DNA of 64,000 nucleotides from positions 62,001-126,000 of the forward strand of contig JACKLL010000002.1 in the NCBI GenBank assembly GCA_024235935.1, in the 5' to 3' direction. The stretch is from Rhodoferax sp. (GTDB lineage Bacteria; Pseudomonadota; Gammaproteobacteria; Burkholderiales; Burkholderiaceae_C). The translations under genes and the position numbers were made by a program. The notes below the pieces were generated by a model. The model ran no database searches, was not told where the DNA came from, and was given only the letters and a program-made list of their open reading frames with translations. This document shows, piece after piece, positions 50,488 to 58,754 of the stretch (positions within the stretch are counted from its first letter, which is position 1; every line of letters starts with the position of its first letter).

Positions 50488-52635
50488 TCAGGCGCCGTCA
50501 CCCGCCGTCGATTCCGCAGCGCCGCCGTCAGCCGGGCCGGATGCGACGGGGTCCCGCAGCAGCCAGACCGAGAAGACAGCGCCCGGACGATCGGTGCCGC
50601 GTGCGCGCCAGTTCTCGCCGCGGATGCTGCCGCCATAGCGCTCCACCAGACCAATGCTGATCCACAAGCCCAGGCCGTTGCCGTCGGCCTTGGTGGTGAA
50701 GAAGGGGCGAAACAGCTGCGTGTGTGCCTGCGCATCGAGCCCCTCGCCCGAGTCGCCGACCTCCAGCCGCACACCGCTGCGCCCCTGGTCGTCGACCTGG
50801 TCCGCCGTGGTCAGCCACAGGCATCCGCCCTGCGGCATGGCCTGCAAGGCATTGGTCAGCAGGTTGATCAGCACCTGCTGCAGTTCCTGCGGGTTGATGC
50901 CGGCACGGGTCTGCGCTGCGGTGTCGCGCGCAACGCGGATGGTGGCGCGGGCCAGCAGGTGGCCGACCAGCAGCAGGGCCCCATCGATCGCCCGGTTCAC
51001 GTCGACCGCATCCACATAGCCGGCGTATTCGGTCGGCCTGGCATATTGGAGCAGCTGCGTCACGATCAGCCGCATGCGGTCGACCTGCTGGTCGAGCAGG
51101 CGCAGTTCGGCCTGTACCGGCCTGGCGTGGTCACCGAGCGACTCGCGCATCAGGTCCAGATTGCCCTGGATGACGGCAATCGGGTTGTTGATCTCGTGCG
51201 CCACGCTGGCCGCGATCTGGCCGATGGCTGCCAGCTTTTCGGATTTCACCAGCTGGCGCTGGACCTGCTGCAGCGCCGCGTTGCTGGCGGCCAGGTCCCG
51301 GGTGCGCTCCACCACCTTGGTATCGAGTTCGCCAGCCCAGCGCTGCAGGGCACGCGTCTTGTCGTCGATGACGTCCAGCAGCTCGTCCAGGTGGTTGGCC
51401 AGCGTGCCGATCTCGTCGCGAGCCTCCAGCGGGCCGACACGCGCGCCGGTGTCGCCGTCTTCGGCGCGGGCCATGGTGCGGTTCATCAGTTCGAGCGGCT
51501 TGAAGATGCTGCGCGCCCAGCGCAGGGAGAACAGCGCCGCCAGCACCATCACCAGCAGGAAGATGCCGACGATCATGGCCAGCATCGTGTATTTCACCAG
51601 CCGGAACGGTTGCTCCAGATAGCCGACGTACAGCATGCCGATGCGCTCACCGTTGGCATCGCGCAGTGGCTCGTAGCCCGAGACATACCAGTCGTTGACG
51701 ACGAAGGCGCGGTCCAGCCAGGTATCGCCCCGACCGAGCACGGCATCGCGCACGGCCTGCGACACCCGGGTACCGATGGCCCGCTGGTCCTGGAACAGCC
51801 GCACATTGGTCGTGATGCGCACATCGTCCATGAACAGCGTGGCGGTGCCGTGGCTGCCCAGTGGCAGCGACCCGGTCGGGTAGACGATGCGGTTGATATG
51901 GTCGATCAGCGGCAGGTTCTGGTTCAGCAGCACGCCACCGCGCAGCAGCGCGATTGTCTCGCCCTGCGCGCCGCGTACCGGGATCGTGGATAGCAGCACC
52001 ATGGCACGGTCCTCCACGCTGCGGGTCGTCGGCGTGGCACCGCGGGTCGGAAGCAGCGGAATGTGAATGCGCGCTGCCAGGTCGGGCGCCATCGCCAGCA
52101 GTTCTGCGGCATCGAGCAGCGTTACGCTGGCATGGGTGGTGGTGTTGGCATTGACGTCGTCTGCGCGCAGGGCCGCAGCATGGCGGCGGGGGGACGTGCC
52201 GCCCGTCGGCGACTCCCAGTTCGCGGTGATGAGATTGCCCTGCGGGTCGTACAGGTTGATGAAGTCAAAGCCCATGCGTGCACGTTCGCGCGTCAGTTGC
52301 GCCTGCAGCGCGGCGATGTCCTGGCGCGCCAGGGCCACATGCAGCTCGTGCGATGCCGCGATCGCATCGGTGCCAGAGCCCACCTCGCTTTGCACCTGCC
52401 CGAAATACCCGCGGGCCACGGCCAGGTCGGATTGCACCTTGGTGACCAGCAAGCGGTCGTAGGCGGCCGAGCCCCAGGCCAGCAGCGCCGCCAGCAGCAA
52501 GGGCAGGACCACCAGCAGGGGCAGCAGTGCCATTGCCAGCAGCTTGTTGCGGATGGAGCGGCTGATCCAGTCCGGCGTGAGCCGGGCCAGCAGTGCGCGC
52601 CGCGCAGGCTTCTGCGTCAAGGCGTGCCCGTCCAC
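50488..52635 (-). CDS. Sensor histidine kinase with extracytoplasmic sensor and HAMP
   Basis: 715 residues. TM1 is about 33-55; a large extracytoplasmic domain of double-Cache character (about 56-345, with MGFDFINLYDPQGNLITANW and DRAFVVNDWYVSGYEPLRDA) follows; TM2 is about 350-370, then HAMP and a short coiled coil. The H box is SVAHEINNPIAVIQGNL with phospho-acceptor His480; the N box NLLTNALQAM is near 591, G1 DSGEG near 628 and G2 GNGLGL near 652. Its start overlaps the response-regulator stop by 19 nt, so the two are coupled. The signal is unknown but likely periplasmic; formate or respiratory state would fit the location. Confidence 0.93.
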   Translation of the reverse strand: MDGHALTQKPARRALLARLTPDWISRSIRNKLLAMALLPLLVVLPLLLAALLAWGSAAYDRLLVTKVQSDLAVARGYFGQVQSEVGSGTDAIAASHELHVALARQDIAALQAQLTRERARMGFDFINLYDPQGNLITANWESPTGGTSPRRHAAALRADDVNANTTTHASVTLLDAAELLAMAPDLAARIHIPLLPTRGATPTTRSVEDRAMVLLSTIPVRGAQGETIALLRGGVLLNQNLPLIDHINRIVYPTGSLPLGSHGTATLFMDDVRITTNVRLFQDQRAIGTRVSQAVRDAVLGRGDTWLDRAFVVNDWYVSGYEPLRDANGERIGMLYVGYLEQPFRLVKYTMLAMIVGIFLLVMVLAALFSLRWARSIFKPLELMNRTMARAEDGDTGARVGPLEARDEIGTLANHLDELLDVIDDKTRALQRWAGELDTKVVERTRDLAASNAALQQVQRQLVKSEKLAAIGQIAASVAHEINNPIAVIQGNLDLMRESLGDHARPVQAELRLLDQQVDRMRLIVTQLLQYARPTEYAGYVDAVDVNRAIDGALLLVGHLLARATIRVARDTAAQTRAGINPQELQQVLINLLTNALQAMPQGGCLWLTTADQVDDQGRSGVRLEVGDSGEGLDAQAHTQLFRPFFTTKADGNGLGLWISIGLVERYGGSIRGENWRARGTDRPGAVFSVWLLRDPVASGPADGGAAESTAGDGA

Positions 52636-54086
52636 TCGGCGCAGCGGCGCTCCAGCGTGCGCCGCGAGATACCCAGCAAATGGGCTGCCTGCGTCTTGTC
52701 CCCCTGGACCGACTCGAGCACGGCCAGGATGTGCTGCTTCTCCAGCGTATGCAGGTCGGTCGTCGGGCCGGCGTCGGCCGCCATGCGGCCCGCATTCGAC
52801 TTTGCGCCCTGGCCGACCGAATACAGTGCGGACACATTGAGCGCGCCCAGGATCAGCGAACGCTCGATCAGGTTGCGCAACTCGCGCACGTTGCCGGGCC
52901 AGTCGTACTGCGCCAGATAGGCCAGGTCTGCCGGCGTGATCTTCAGCGGCTCGACGCCCAGGGACGGCGTCAGCTGCTGCATGAAGTGCTGCACCAGCGC
53001 CGCAATGTCTTCCTTGTGCTGGCGCAGCGGCGGCAAAGTGAGCTCCACCACCTGGAGCCGGTAGTACAGGTCCTTGCGAAAGCTGCCCGCAGCCACCGCT
53101 TCGGTGAGTGAACGGTTGGTGGCAGCCACGATGCGCACATTCACCGGCAACTGCTTTTCACTGCCGACCGGGCGGATCATGCGGTCCTCCAGCGCGCGCA
53201 GCAGCATGGCCTGCAAGGGCAGTGGCAGGTCGGCGACTTCGTCGAGAAACAGGGTGCCGCCTTGCGCGTAGTAGAACAGCCCTTCGCGGGCCCTTGTCGC
53301 GCCGGTGAACGCGCCCTTGGCATGACCGAACAGCTCGATCTCCATCAGTTCCGGCGACATCGACGCACAGTTGACCGGCACGAAAGGCCCCTGGGCGCGC
53401 GGGCTCAGGTTGTGCAGGGCGCGCGCTGCCAGTTCCTTGCCGGTTCCGGATTCGCCTTGCAGCAATACCGTGCTCTGGACGCCGGCAACCCGGGTCAAGG
53501 CGCGGCAGAGGTCGCGCATCAGGGTCGAATCGCCGATCAGGCCGACGGCTGCCTCCGGCCGGCTCGACAACGTATGGCGCAGCACGAAGTTCTCCCGCGC
53601 CAGCCGCGAGGATTCGTGGCAATGTTTCACGGCATTGAGGATCTGCGGCACGCGAAAGGGCTTGAGGATGAAGTCCGAGGCACCGGCCCGCAGCGACTCG
53701 ATGGCAGTGTCCAGGTCAGCGAACGCCGTGATCAGGATGACGTGCCCCGAAAAGCCCTGCTCGCGCAAATCCTTGAGCCATCCCACGCCGTTGCGCCCCG
53801 GCAAGGCAATGTCCAGGATGATCAGATCGACGTGGGTGCTGCGCACGATGGCCTCGCCGTCTTCGGCGCTGCCGGCCTCGAACACCGCGCTGCAGCGTGG
53901 CGCCAGGCTCTTGACCAGAAAGTTGCGCATGCCGGGCTCATCGTCGACGACCAGAATCGACCACAGGGGCCAGTTGTCACTCCCCTTGTCCTGGGAGGCC
54001 GGGCCGCGCATACCCTGATCCGGCAGTGCCCCGTCGGCCGCACCGTGCGGTGCGCCTGCCGGGGAGCGTTCAGGCACGCCGCTCAT
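52617..54086 (-). CDS. Sigma-54-dependent NtrC-family response regulator
   Basis: 489 residues. Receiver domain with Asp48/Asp49, phosphorylation site Asp92 (LIILDIALPG) and Lys142; AAA+ domain with Walker A GESGTGKE near 211, the sigma-54 contact loop GAFTGA at 258-263, Walker B TLFLDEVADL, and a C-terminal Fis-type helix-turn-helix (KTQAAHLLGISRRTLERR). About 40 extra residues precede the receiver. A GGGTGA ribosome binding site precedes the ATG. It is divergent from the exported formate dehydrogenase operon, with a 507-bp gap that contains a matching -24/-12 promoter. Confidence 0.96.
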   Translation of the reverse strand: MSGVPERSPAGAPHGAADGALPDQGMRGPASQDKGSDNWPLWSILVVDDEPGMRNFLVKSLAPRCSAVFEAGSAEDGEAIVRSTHVDLIILDIALPGRNGVGWLKDLREQGFSGHVILITAFADLDTAIESLRAGASDFILKPFRVPQILNAVKHCHESSRLARENFVLRHTLSSRPEAAVGLIGDSTLMRDLCRALTRVAGVQSTVLLQGESGTGKELAARALHNLSPRAQGPFVPVNCASMSPELMEIELFGHAKGAFTGATRAREGLFYYAQGGTLFLDEVADLPLPLQAMLLRALEDRMIRPVGSEKQLPVNVRIVAATNRSLTEAVAAGSFRKDLYYRLQVVELTLPPLRQHKEDIAALVQHFMQQLTPSLGVEPLKITPADLAYLAQYDWPGNVRELRNLIERSLILGALNVSALYSVGQGAKSNAGRMAADAGPTTDLHTLEKQHILAVLESVQGDKTQAAHLLGISRRTLERRCAEWTGTP

Positions 54087-54283
54087 CGGATCACCCGTGC
54101 GGGCATGCGCCTCGCGCCGTCCGGTCCGGGGGCGTTGTGGCGTGGCGTGCAGACCCTGCGAGCGCTGAAAAAGCCGGTGCCAAGTCGCACTGAATCAGTC
54201 AGGTAATGGGGTTTCATGGTGTTTGCAACGCTGTCGCCACGGTCTGGGCGCAAGGGTTCCGGGGTTCTGAAGTCACGCTGCGC

Positions 54284-54298
54284 GCGACAATTTGTCGC
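54284..54298. promoter_or_regulatory. Perfect 15-bp dyad, candidate enhancer site for the sigma-54 regulator
   Basis: GCGACAA (54284-54290), one central T, and TTGTCGC (54292-54298) form a perfect inverted repeat about 110 bp upstream of the -24/-12 box. That distance is typical for NtrC-family binding. Half-site TGTCGC recurs near 54228 and 54459. The regulator gene next door is the natural candidate to bind it. Confidence 0.5.
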
Positions 54299-54354
54299 AA
54301 GGGTCCCGCCATTTTGGCGCGATCCGTCGGGCACGGAAGCTGCGGGATGACCCC

Positions 54355-54372
54355 TAATGCAATGATTTGCAT
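54355..54372. promoter_or_regulatory. IHF-like site and overlapping ATGCAA/TTGCAT dyad
   Basis: On the minus strand the 13-mer at 54367-54355 fits the IHF consensus WATCAANNNNTTR with one mismatch. A perfect dyad ATGCAA (54357-54362) / TTGCAT (54367-54372) overlaps it. It lies between the enhancer dyad and the -24 box, where DNA bending is usually needed. One-mismatch IHF sites are not rare, so confidence is low. Confidence 0.35.
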
Positions 54373-54395
54373 AGGTGCGGCATCGTGCGTTCGGC

Positions 54396-54410
54396 TGGCA
54401 TGCTTCATGC
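54396..54410 (+). promoter_or_regulatory. Sigma-54 type -24/-12 promoter of the exported formate dehydrogenase operon
   Basis: TGGCAT (54396-54401), five bases, then ATGC (54407-54410): the invariant GG and GC are exactly 10 bp apart, as the sigma-54 consensus TGGCAC-N5-TTGC requires, with one mismatch in each element. It points towards the small Tat gene at 54594. A sigma-54 activator gene lies divergently beside it. Confidence 0.58.
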
Positions 54411-54442
54411 TGTTGTTCCGGGAGTGTGAAACGCGGTCGCGG

Positions 54443-54471
54443 GCGTCGGGGCTCCAGTGTCGCCCCGACGC
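54443..54471 (+). other. Stable hairpin in the leader of the exported formate dehydrogenase mRNA
   Basis: GCGTCGGGGC (54443-54452) and GCCCCGACGC (54462-54471) form a perfect 10-bp GC-rich stem with a 9-nt loop, about 25 nt after the expected transcription start. It could protect the 5' end or act in attenuation. No T run follows. The rest of the 507-bp gap (54087-54593) shows no gene. Confidence 0.45.
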
Positions 54472-54593
54472 GTTGTTGCCGAGTGTGCACGGGTATTCCC
54501 CTGTCGGCGCAAACGGGCGCAACCGAATAAACTGGTCCGGTAACCCGTTGGTAACCATCCGGAATTTTCCGGACACATGCTGGAGACAGACCC

Positions 54594-54803
54594 ATGCCAT
54601 CTTCCACGAACAGACTGTCGCGTCGCACGGTATTCACGGGTGCCGGCGCGGTCGGTGCGATTGCCGCCGTCGCCAGTCTGCTGCCATCCCGGGTGCCCGA
54701 GGCCGAAGCGCCAGCCCCGCTTGTTCAGCCCAAGCCGGCGCGCGGCGGGGGCTACACGCTCAGCGAACACGTCAAGCATTACTACAAGACCACCCGGGTC
54801 TGA
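54594..54803 (+). CDS. Small Tat-exported protein (formate dehydrogenase region TAT target)
   Basis: 69 residues. Almost half is a twin-arginine signal: LSRRTVFTGAGAVGAIAAVA, followed by SLLPSRVPEAEAPAPL. The mature part is tiny and ends GGGYTLSEHVKHYYKTTRV. This is the 'formate dehydrogenase region TAT target' family that precedes exported formate dehydrogenase alpha genes in many proteobacteria. A GGAG site lies 9 nt before the ATG. It ends 33 bp before the alpha gene. It may be a small accessory subunit; no function has been proven to my knowledge. Confidence 0.9.
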   Translation: MPSSTNRLSRRTVFTGAGAVGAIAAVASLLPSRVPEAEAPAPLVQPKPARGGGYTLSEHVKHYYKTTRV

Positions 54804-54836
54804 GTCCCGCCGGTTTCCCCGATTTTGGAGAGTTCC

Positions 54837-57800
54837 ATGTTGTTGACCAGAAAGACAGCGTCTTCCGGGCACGCAGCGCGCGCCCCCTTCGTGCACAGCC
54901 TGCGGCGCGGCTTGTCGCAGGCCCTGCCAACCATGGACCGGCGGGCGTTTCTGCGTCGCTCCGGCCTGGGTGTGGGCGTTGGGCTGGCTGCCTCGCAACT
55001 GACGCTGGTGAAAAAGGCGCAGGCCGCAAGCTCGGCTGCGCCAGCCGTCGGCAAGGGCAAGATCGAAGTCAAGCGCACGGTCTGCAGCCACTGCTCGGTC
55101 GGCTGCGCAGTGGACGCGGTGGTCGAGAACGGGGTCTGGGTGCGCCAGGAGCCGGTGTTCGATTCGCCGATCAACCTGGGTGCCCATTGCGCCAAGGGTG
55201 CGGCATTGCGTGAGCACGGCCATGGCGAGTACCGGCTGCGCTATCCGATGAAGCTGGTGGCTGGCAAGTACCAGCGCATCTCCTGGGATACCGCGCTGGA
55301 GGAAATCAGCGCCCGGATGCTGGAACTGCGCAAGGCCAGCGGCCCGGATGCGGTGTACATCGTCGGCTCGTCCAAGCACAACAATGAGCAGGCGTACCTG
55401 ATGCGCAAGTTCGTCAGCTTCTGGGGCAGCAACAACTGCGACCACCAGGCGCGGATCTGCCATTCGACGACGGTTGCCGGTGTGGCCAACACCTGGGGCT
55501 ACGGGGCCATGACCAACAGCTACAACGACATGCGTAACAGCAAGGTCGCACTGTATATTGGCTCCAACGCGGCAGAGGCGCATCCGGTCAGCATGCTGCA
55601 CATGCTGCATGCCAAGGAAACCGGCTGCAAGATGATCGTCGTCGACCCGCGCTACACACGTACCGCGGCCAAGTCGGATGAATACGTGCGCATCCGCTCG
55701 GGCTCCGACATTCCGTTTCTTTTCGGCTTGCTGTTCCACATCTTCAAGAACGGCTGGGAAGACAAGAAATACATCAACGACCGTGTCTATGGCATGGAGA
55801 AGGTACGCGAGGACGTGCTCGCCAAGTGGACGCCGGACAAGGTCGAGGAGGCCTGTGGTGTCAAGGAAGAGCAGATGCTGCGCGTGGCCACCATGCTCAA
55901 CGAGAGTCGGCCCGGCACCATCGTCTGGTGCATGGGGCAGACCCAGCACACGATCGGCAATGCCATGGTGCGGGCTTCGTGCATTCTGCAGCTGGCGCTG
56001 GGCAACATCGGCAAGTCCGGGGGCGGCGCCAACATTTTCCGCGGCCACGACAACGTCCAGGGTGCCACCGACGTCGGCCCCAACCCCGACTCGCTGCCGG
56101 GCTACTACGGTCTGGCCGAGGGCTCGTGGAAGCATTTCGCCGCGACCTGGGGCGTTGACTTCGACTGGATCAAGGGCCGGTATGCGACACCGGCCATGAT
56201 GAGCAAACCGGGCATCACCGTCTCGCGCTGGATCGACGGTGTGCTGGAAAACAACGAGCTGATCGACCAGGACTCCAATTTGCGCGCAGTCTTCTTCTGG
56301 GGCCACGCGCCGAACTCGCAGACCCGGGGCCTGGAAATGAAGCGGGCCATGGACAAACTCGACCTGCTGGTCGTCGTTGATCCGTACCCGTCGGCCACCG
56401 CGTCGATGGCCGCGATGCCGGGCAAGCCGGAGGATCTCAATCCCAACCGCGCGGTCTACCTGCTGCCGGCCGCCACGCAGTTCGAGACTTCGGGGTCGGT
56501 CACCGCATCGAACCGCTCGATCCAGTGGCGCGAGAAGGTCATCGAGCCGCTGTGGGAGAGCCGCAGCGACCACATGATCATGCACCAGCTCGCGACCAAG
56601 CTGGGATTTGGCGCCGAGCTGTCGAAGAACTACAAGATGCAGAAGGTCGGCGGCATGGACGAGCCGGTGATCGAGGACATCCTGCGCGAGATCAACAAGT
56701 GCGTGTGGACCATCGGCTACACCGGTCAGACCCCGGAGCGGCTCAAGGCGCACATGCGCAACATGCACCTGTTCGACCCCAAGACGCTCAGGGCCGCCGG
56801 TGGCAAGGACCAGGAAACCGGCTACGACATCACCGGTGACTATTTCGGCCTGCCGTGGCCGTGCTGGGGTAACGCGTCGCTCAAGCACCCGGGCAGCCCG
56901 AATCTGTACAACACCGACATGGCCATGATGGATGGCGGTGGCAGCTTCCGCGCCAACTTCGGCGTCGAGCGCGACGGTGTAAACCTGCTGGCGGAGGACG
57001 GCTCGCACACGATGGGGGCCGACATCACCACCGGTTATCCGGAGCTCGACCATGTGCTGCTCAAGAAGCTGGGCTGGTGGGACGAGCTCGACGAGGCCGA
57101 GAAGAAGGCCGCGGAAGGCAAGAACTGGAAGACCGATCCCTCGGGCGGCATGATCCGCGTGTTCGTGAAGAACCACGGCTGCAATCCACTGGGAAATGCC
57201 AAGGCGCGGGCCGTGGTGTGGAACTTCCCGGATGCGATTCCGCAGCACCGCGAACCCTTGTATGGCAACCGGCCCGACCTGCAGGCCAAGTACCCGACCC
57301 ACGACGACAAGAAGGCGTTCTGGCGCCTTCCGACCCTGTTCAAGACGGTGCAGGACAAGAACATCGCGGACAAGGTTTACGAAAAATTCCCGCTGGTCAT
57401 GACCTCGGGTCGGCTGGTGGAGTACGAAGGCGGTGGCGAAGAGACGCGGTCCAATCCCTGGCTGGCGGAACTGCAGCAGGAGATGTTCGTCGAGATCAAC
57501 CCCAAGGTGGCCGCCGACAAGGGCATCCGCAATGGCGGGCGGGCCTGGGTGTCGACGCCAACCGGTGCGCGGATCAACGTGCAGGCGCTGGTGACCGAGC
57601 GGGTGGGTCCGGACACGGTGTTCCTGCCGTTCCACTTCTCAGGGCGCTGGCAGGGCGCAGACATGCTGGCCTATTACCCCAACGGTGCGGCACCCATCGT
57701 GCGCGGCGAGGCGGTCAATACCGCGACGACCTACGGTTACGACAGCGTGACGATGATGCAGGAGACCAAGACCACGGTCTGCAACATCGAGCGAGCATGA
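54837..57800 (+). CDS. fdhA: Exported formate dehydrogenase subunit alpha (molybdopterin, Tat)
   Basis: 987 residues from the ATG at 54837, which has a GGAG ribosome binding site; an upstream TTG is unlikely. The Tat motif MDRRAFLRRSGLGVGVGLAA is at residues 33-52 behind an unusually long n-region. The [4Fe-4S] ligands are VCSHCSVGCAV (Cys83, 86, 90) and Cys118. The active-site residue is Cys208 in QARICHSTT, so a Cys enzyme. GHDNVQGATDVGPNPDSLPG and FHFSGRWQG are molybdopterin-domain motifs of the FdnG/FdhA3 type. It oxidises formate in the periplasm; its Fe-S partner and cytochrome b subunit follow in the operon. Confidence 0.95.
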   Translation: MLLTRKTASSGHAARAPFVHSLRRGLSQALPTMDRRAFLRRSGLGVGVGLAASQLTLVKKAQAASSAAPAVGKGKIEVKRTVCSHCSVGCAVDAVVENGVWVRQEPVFDSPINLGAHCAKGAALREHGHGEYRLRYPMKLVAGKYQRISWDTALEEISARMLELRKASGPDAVYIVGSSKHNNEQAYLMRKFVSFWGSNNCDHQARICHSTTVAGVANTWGYGAMTNSYNDMRNSKVALYIGSNAAEAHPVSMLHMLHAKETGCKMIVVDPRYTRTAAKSDEYVRIRSGSDIPFLFGLLFHIFKNGWEDKKYINDRVYGMEKVREDVLAKWTPDKVEEACGVKEEQMLRVATMLNESRPGTIVWCMGQTQHTIGNAMVRASCILQLALGNIGKSGGGANIFRGHDNVQGATDVGPNPDSLPGYYGLAEGSWKHFAATWGVDFDWIKGRYATPAMMSKPGITVSRWIDGVLENNELIDQDSNLRAVFFWGHAPNSQTRGLEMKRAMDKLDLLVVVDPYPSATASMAAMPGKPEDLNPNRAVYLLPAATQFETSGSVTASNRSIQWREKVIEPLWESRSDHMIMHQLATKLGFGAELSKNYKMQKVGGMDEPVIEDILREINKCVWTIGYTGQTPERLKAHMRNMHLFDPKTLRAAGGKDQETGYDITGDYFGLPWPCWGNASLKHPGSPNLYNTDMAMMDGGGSFRANFGVERDGVNLLAEDGSHTMGADITTGYPELDHVLLKKLGWWDELDEAEKKAAEGKNWKTDPSGGMIRVFVKNHGCNPLGNAKARAVVWNFPDAIPQHREPLYGNRPDLQAKYPTHDDKKAFWRLPTLFKTVQDKNIADKVYEKFPLVMTSGRLVEYEGGGEETRSNPWLAELQQEMFVEINPKVAADKGIRNGGRAWVSTPTGARINVQALVTERVGPDTVFLPFHFSGRWQGADMLAYYPNGAAPIVRGEAVNTATTYGYDSVTMMQETKTTVCNIERA

Positions 57801-57813
57801 CCCCCACGCTTTT

Positions 57814-57871
57814 CACTTCGTGTAACACGCTGCCCCCCGAGGGGGCCGTTTTTTCCTCGAGGCGGCCCGGC
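57814..57871 (+). repeat. Palindromic intergenic element after fdhA (copy 2)
   Basis: The head CACTTCGTGTAA (57814-57825) is followed by a C6-GA-G5 palindrome (57833-57845), a T-run, and GGCGGCCCGG, so GGGCCG (57843-57848) and CGGCCC (57863-57868) can also pair. The same head, CACTGCGTGTAA, and a C/G-run core occur in the ugpA-ugpE gap. It lies in the 97-bp gap between fdhA and the beta subunit, so it would form a strong hairpin inside this operon mRNA. Confidence 0.6.
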
Positions 57872-57897
57872 GGAAAAATGATCTATCAGGAGACACC

Positions 57898-58515
57898 ATG
57901 GCGCGAATGAAGTTTGTCTGTGACGCAGAGCGTTGCATCGAATGCAACGGTTGCGTGACCGCCTGCAAGAACGAGCATGAGATTCCGTGGGGCGTCAATC
58001 GGCGCCGCGTGGTGACGCTCAATGATGGCGTCCCCGGCGAGAAGTCGATCTCGGTGGCCTGCATGCATTGCAGCGATGCGCCCTGCATGGCGGTATGCCC
58101 GGTCGACTGCTTCTACCGCACCGACGAAGGCGTGGTGCTGCACGACAAGGACGTCTGCATCGGCTGCGGCTACTGCTCCTATGCCTGCCCGTTCGGCGCG
58201 CCGCAGTTTCCGTCGCAGGGCACGTTCGGCGTGCGAGGCAAGATGGACAAGTGCACCTTCTGCGCCGGCGGTCCGGAAGAGAACGGCAGCGAGGCCGAGT
58301 TCGAGAAATATGGCCGCAACCGCCTGGCCGAAGGCAAGCTGCCGGCCTGTGCCGAAATGTGTTCGACCAAGGCGCTGATTGCCGGCGACGGCGACGTGGT
58401 GGCCGACATCTTCCGCAACCGTGTCGTGATGCGCGGCAAGGGCGCCGAAGTCTGGGGCTGGGGCACGGCCTACGGGTCCAAGCAGGCCGGTCAGCCGACC
58501 ACGGGGACGAAGTGA
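57898..58515 (+). CDS. fdh3B: Formate dehydrogenase beta subunit, four [4Fe-4S] clusters
   Basis: 205 residues with sixteen cysteines in four cluster motifs: CIECNGCVTACKNE near residue 13, CMHCSDAPCMAVCPVDC, CIGCGYCSYACPFG and CTFCAGG with CAEMCSTKAL. It carries electrons from the alpha subunit to the membrane cytochrome b. No signal peptide is present; it is likely exported by hitch-hiking on the Tat signal of the alpha subunit, as in other formate dehydrogenases. The stop shares a base with the next start (TGATG). Confidence 0.95.
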   Translation: MARMKFVCDAERCIECNGCVTACKNEHEIPWGVNRRRVVTLNDGVPGEKSISVACMHCSDAPCMAVCPVDCFYRTDEGVVLHDKDVCIGCGYCSYACPFGAPQFPSQGTFGVRGKMDKCTFCAGGPEENGSEAEFEKYGRNRLAEGKLPACAEMCSTKALIAGDGDVVADIFRNRVVMRGKGAEVWGWGTAYGSKQAGQPTTGTK

Positions 58516-58742
58516 TGAAGGCCGCACTGCTCATCGCTGTCATGGGGCTGGCCCTGACCGCGTGTTCGGAGCATCCGCAGACTGCGCATGGCTTCCAGCA
58601 CCACGATGCGACGGCCTACTCCGGTCCTGCGACGGCCTTCACCGATGCCGGCTGGAAGACCGGTGACAAGTCCAGCTGGGAAGAGCACCTGAAGGTGCGC
58701 GCCCAGCGCGGCCAGAACGACTACTACGGCCGCAAGAACTGA
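58515..58742 (+). CDS. Small lipoprotein of the formate dehydrogenase operon
   Basis: 75 residues starting MKAALLIAVMGLALTAC, a lipoprotein signal with lipobox LTAC (Cys17). The mature part is polar and ends SWEEHLKVRAQRGQNDYYGR. It overlaps the beta gene by one base and lies 12 bp before the gamma gene, so it is clearly part of the operon. The +2 residue after the cysteine is Ser, suggesting the outer membrane. I do not recognise a named family; it may help assemble the periplasmic complex. Confidence 0.75.
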   Translation: MKAALLIAVMGLALTACSEHPQTAHGFQHHDATAYSGPATAFTDAGWKTGDKSSWEEHLKVRAQRGQNDYYGRKN

Positions 58743-58754
58743 CGGGAGCGCGCG

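Noticed and set aside
54166..54182. A possible second -24/-12 promoter on the minus strand facing the response-regulator gene (TTGGCAC with TTTT at -12)
   Set aside because: The -24 element is perfect, but the required GC in the -12 element is missing, so I do not call it.
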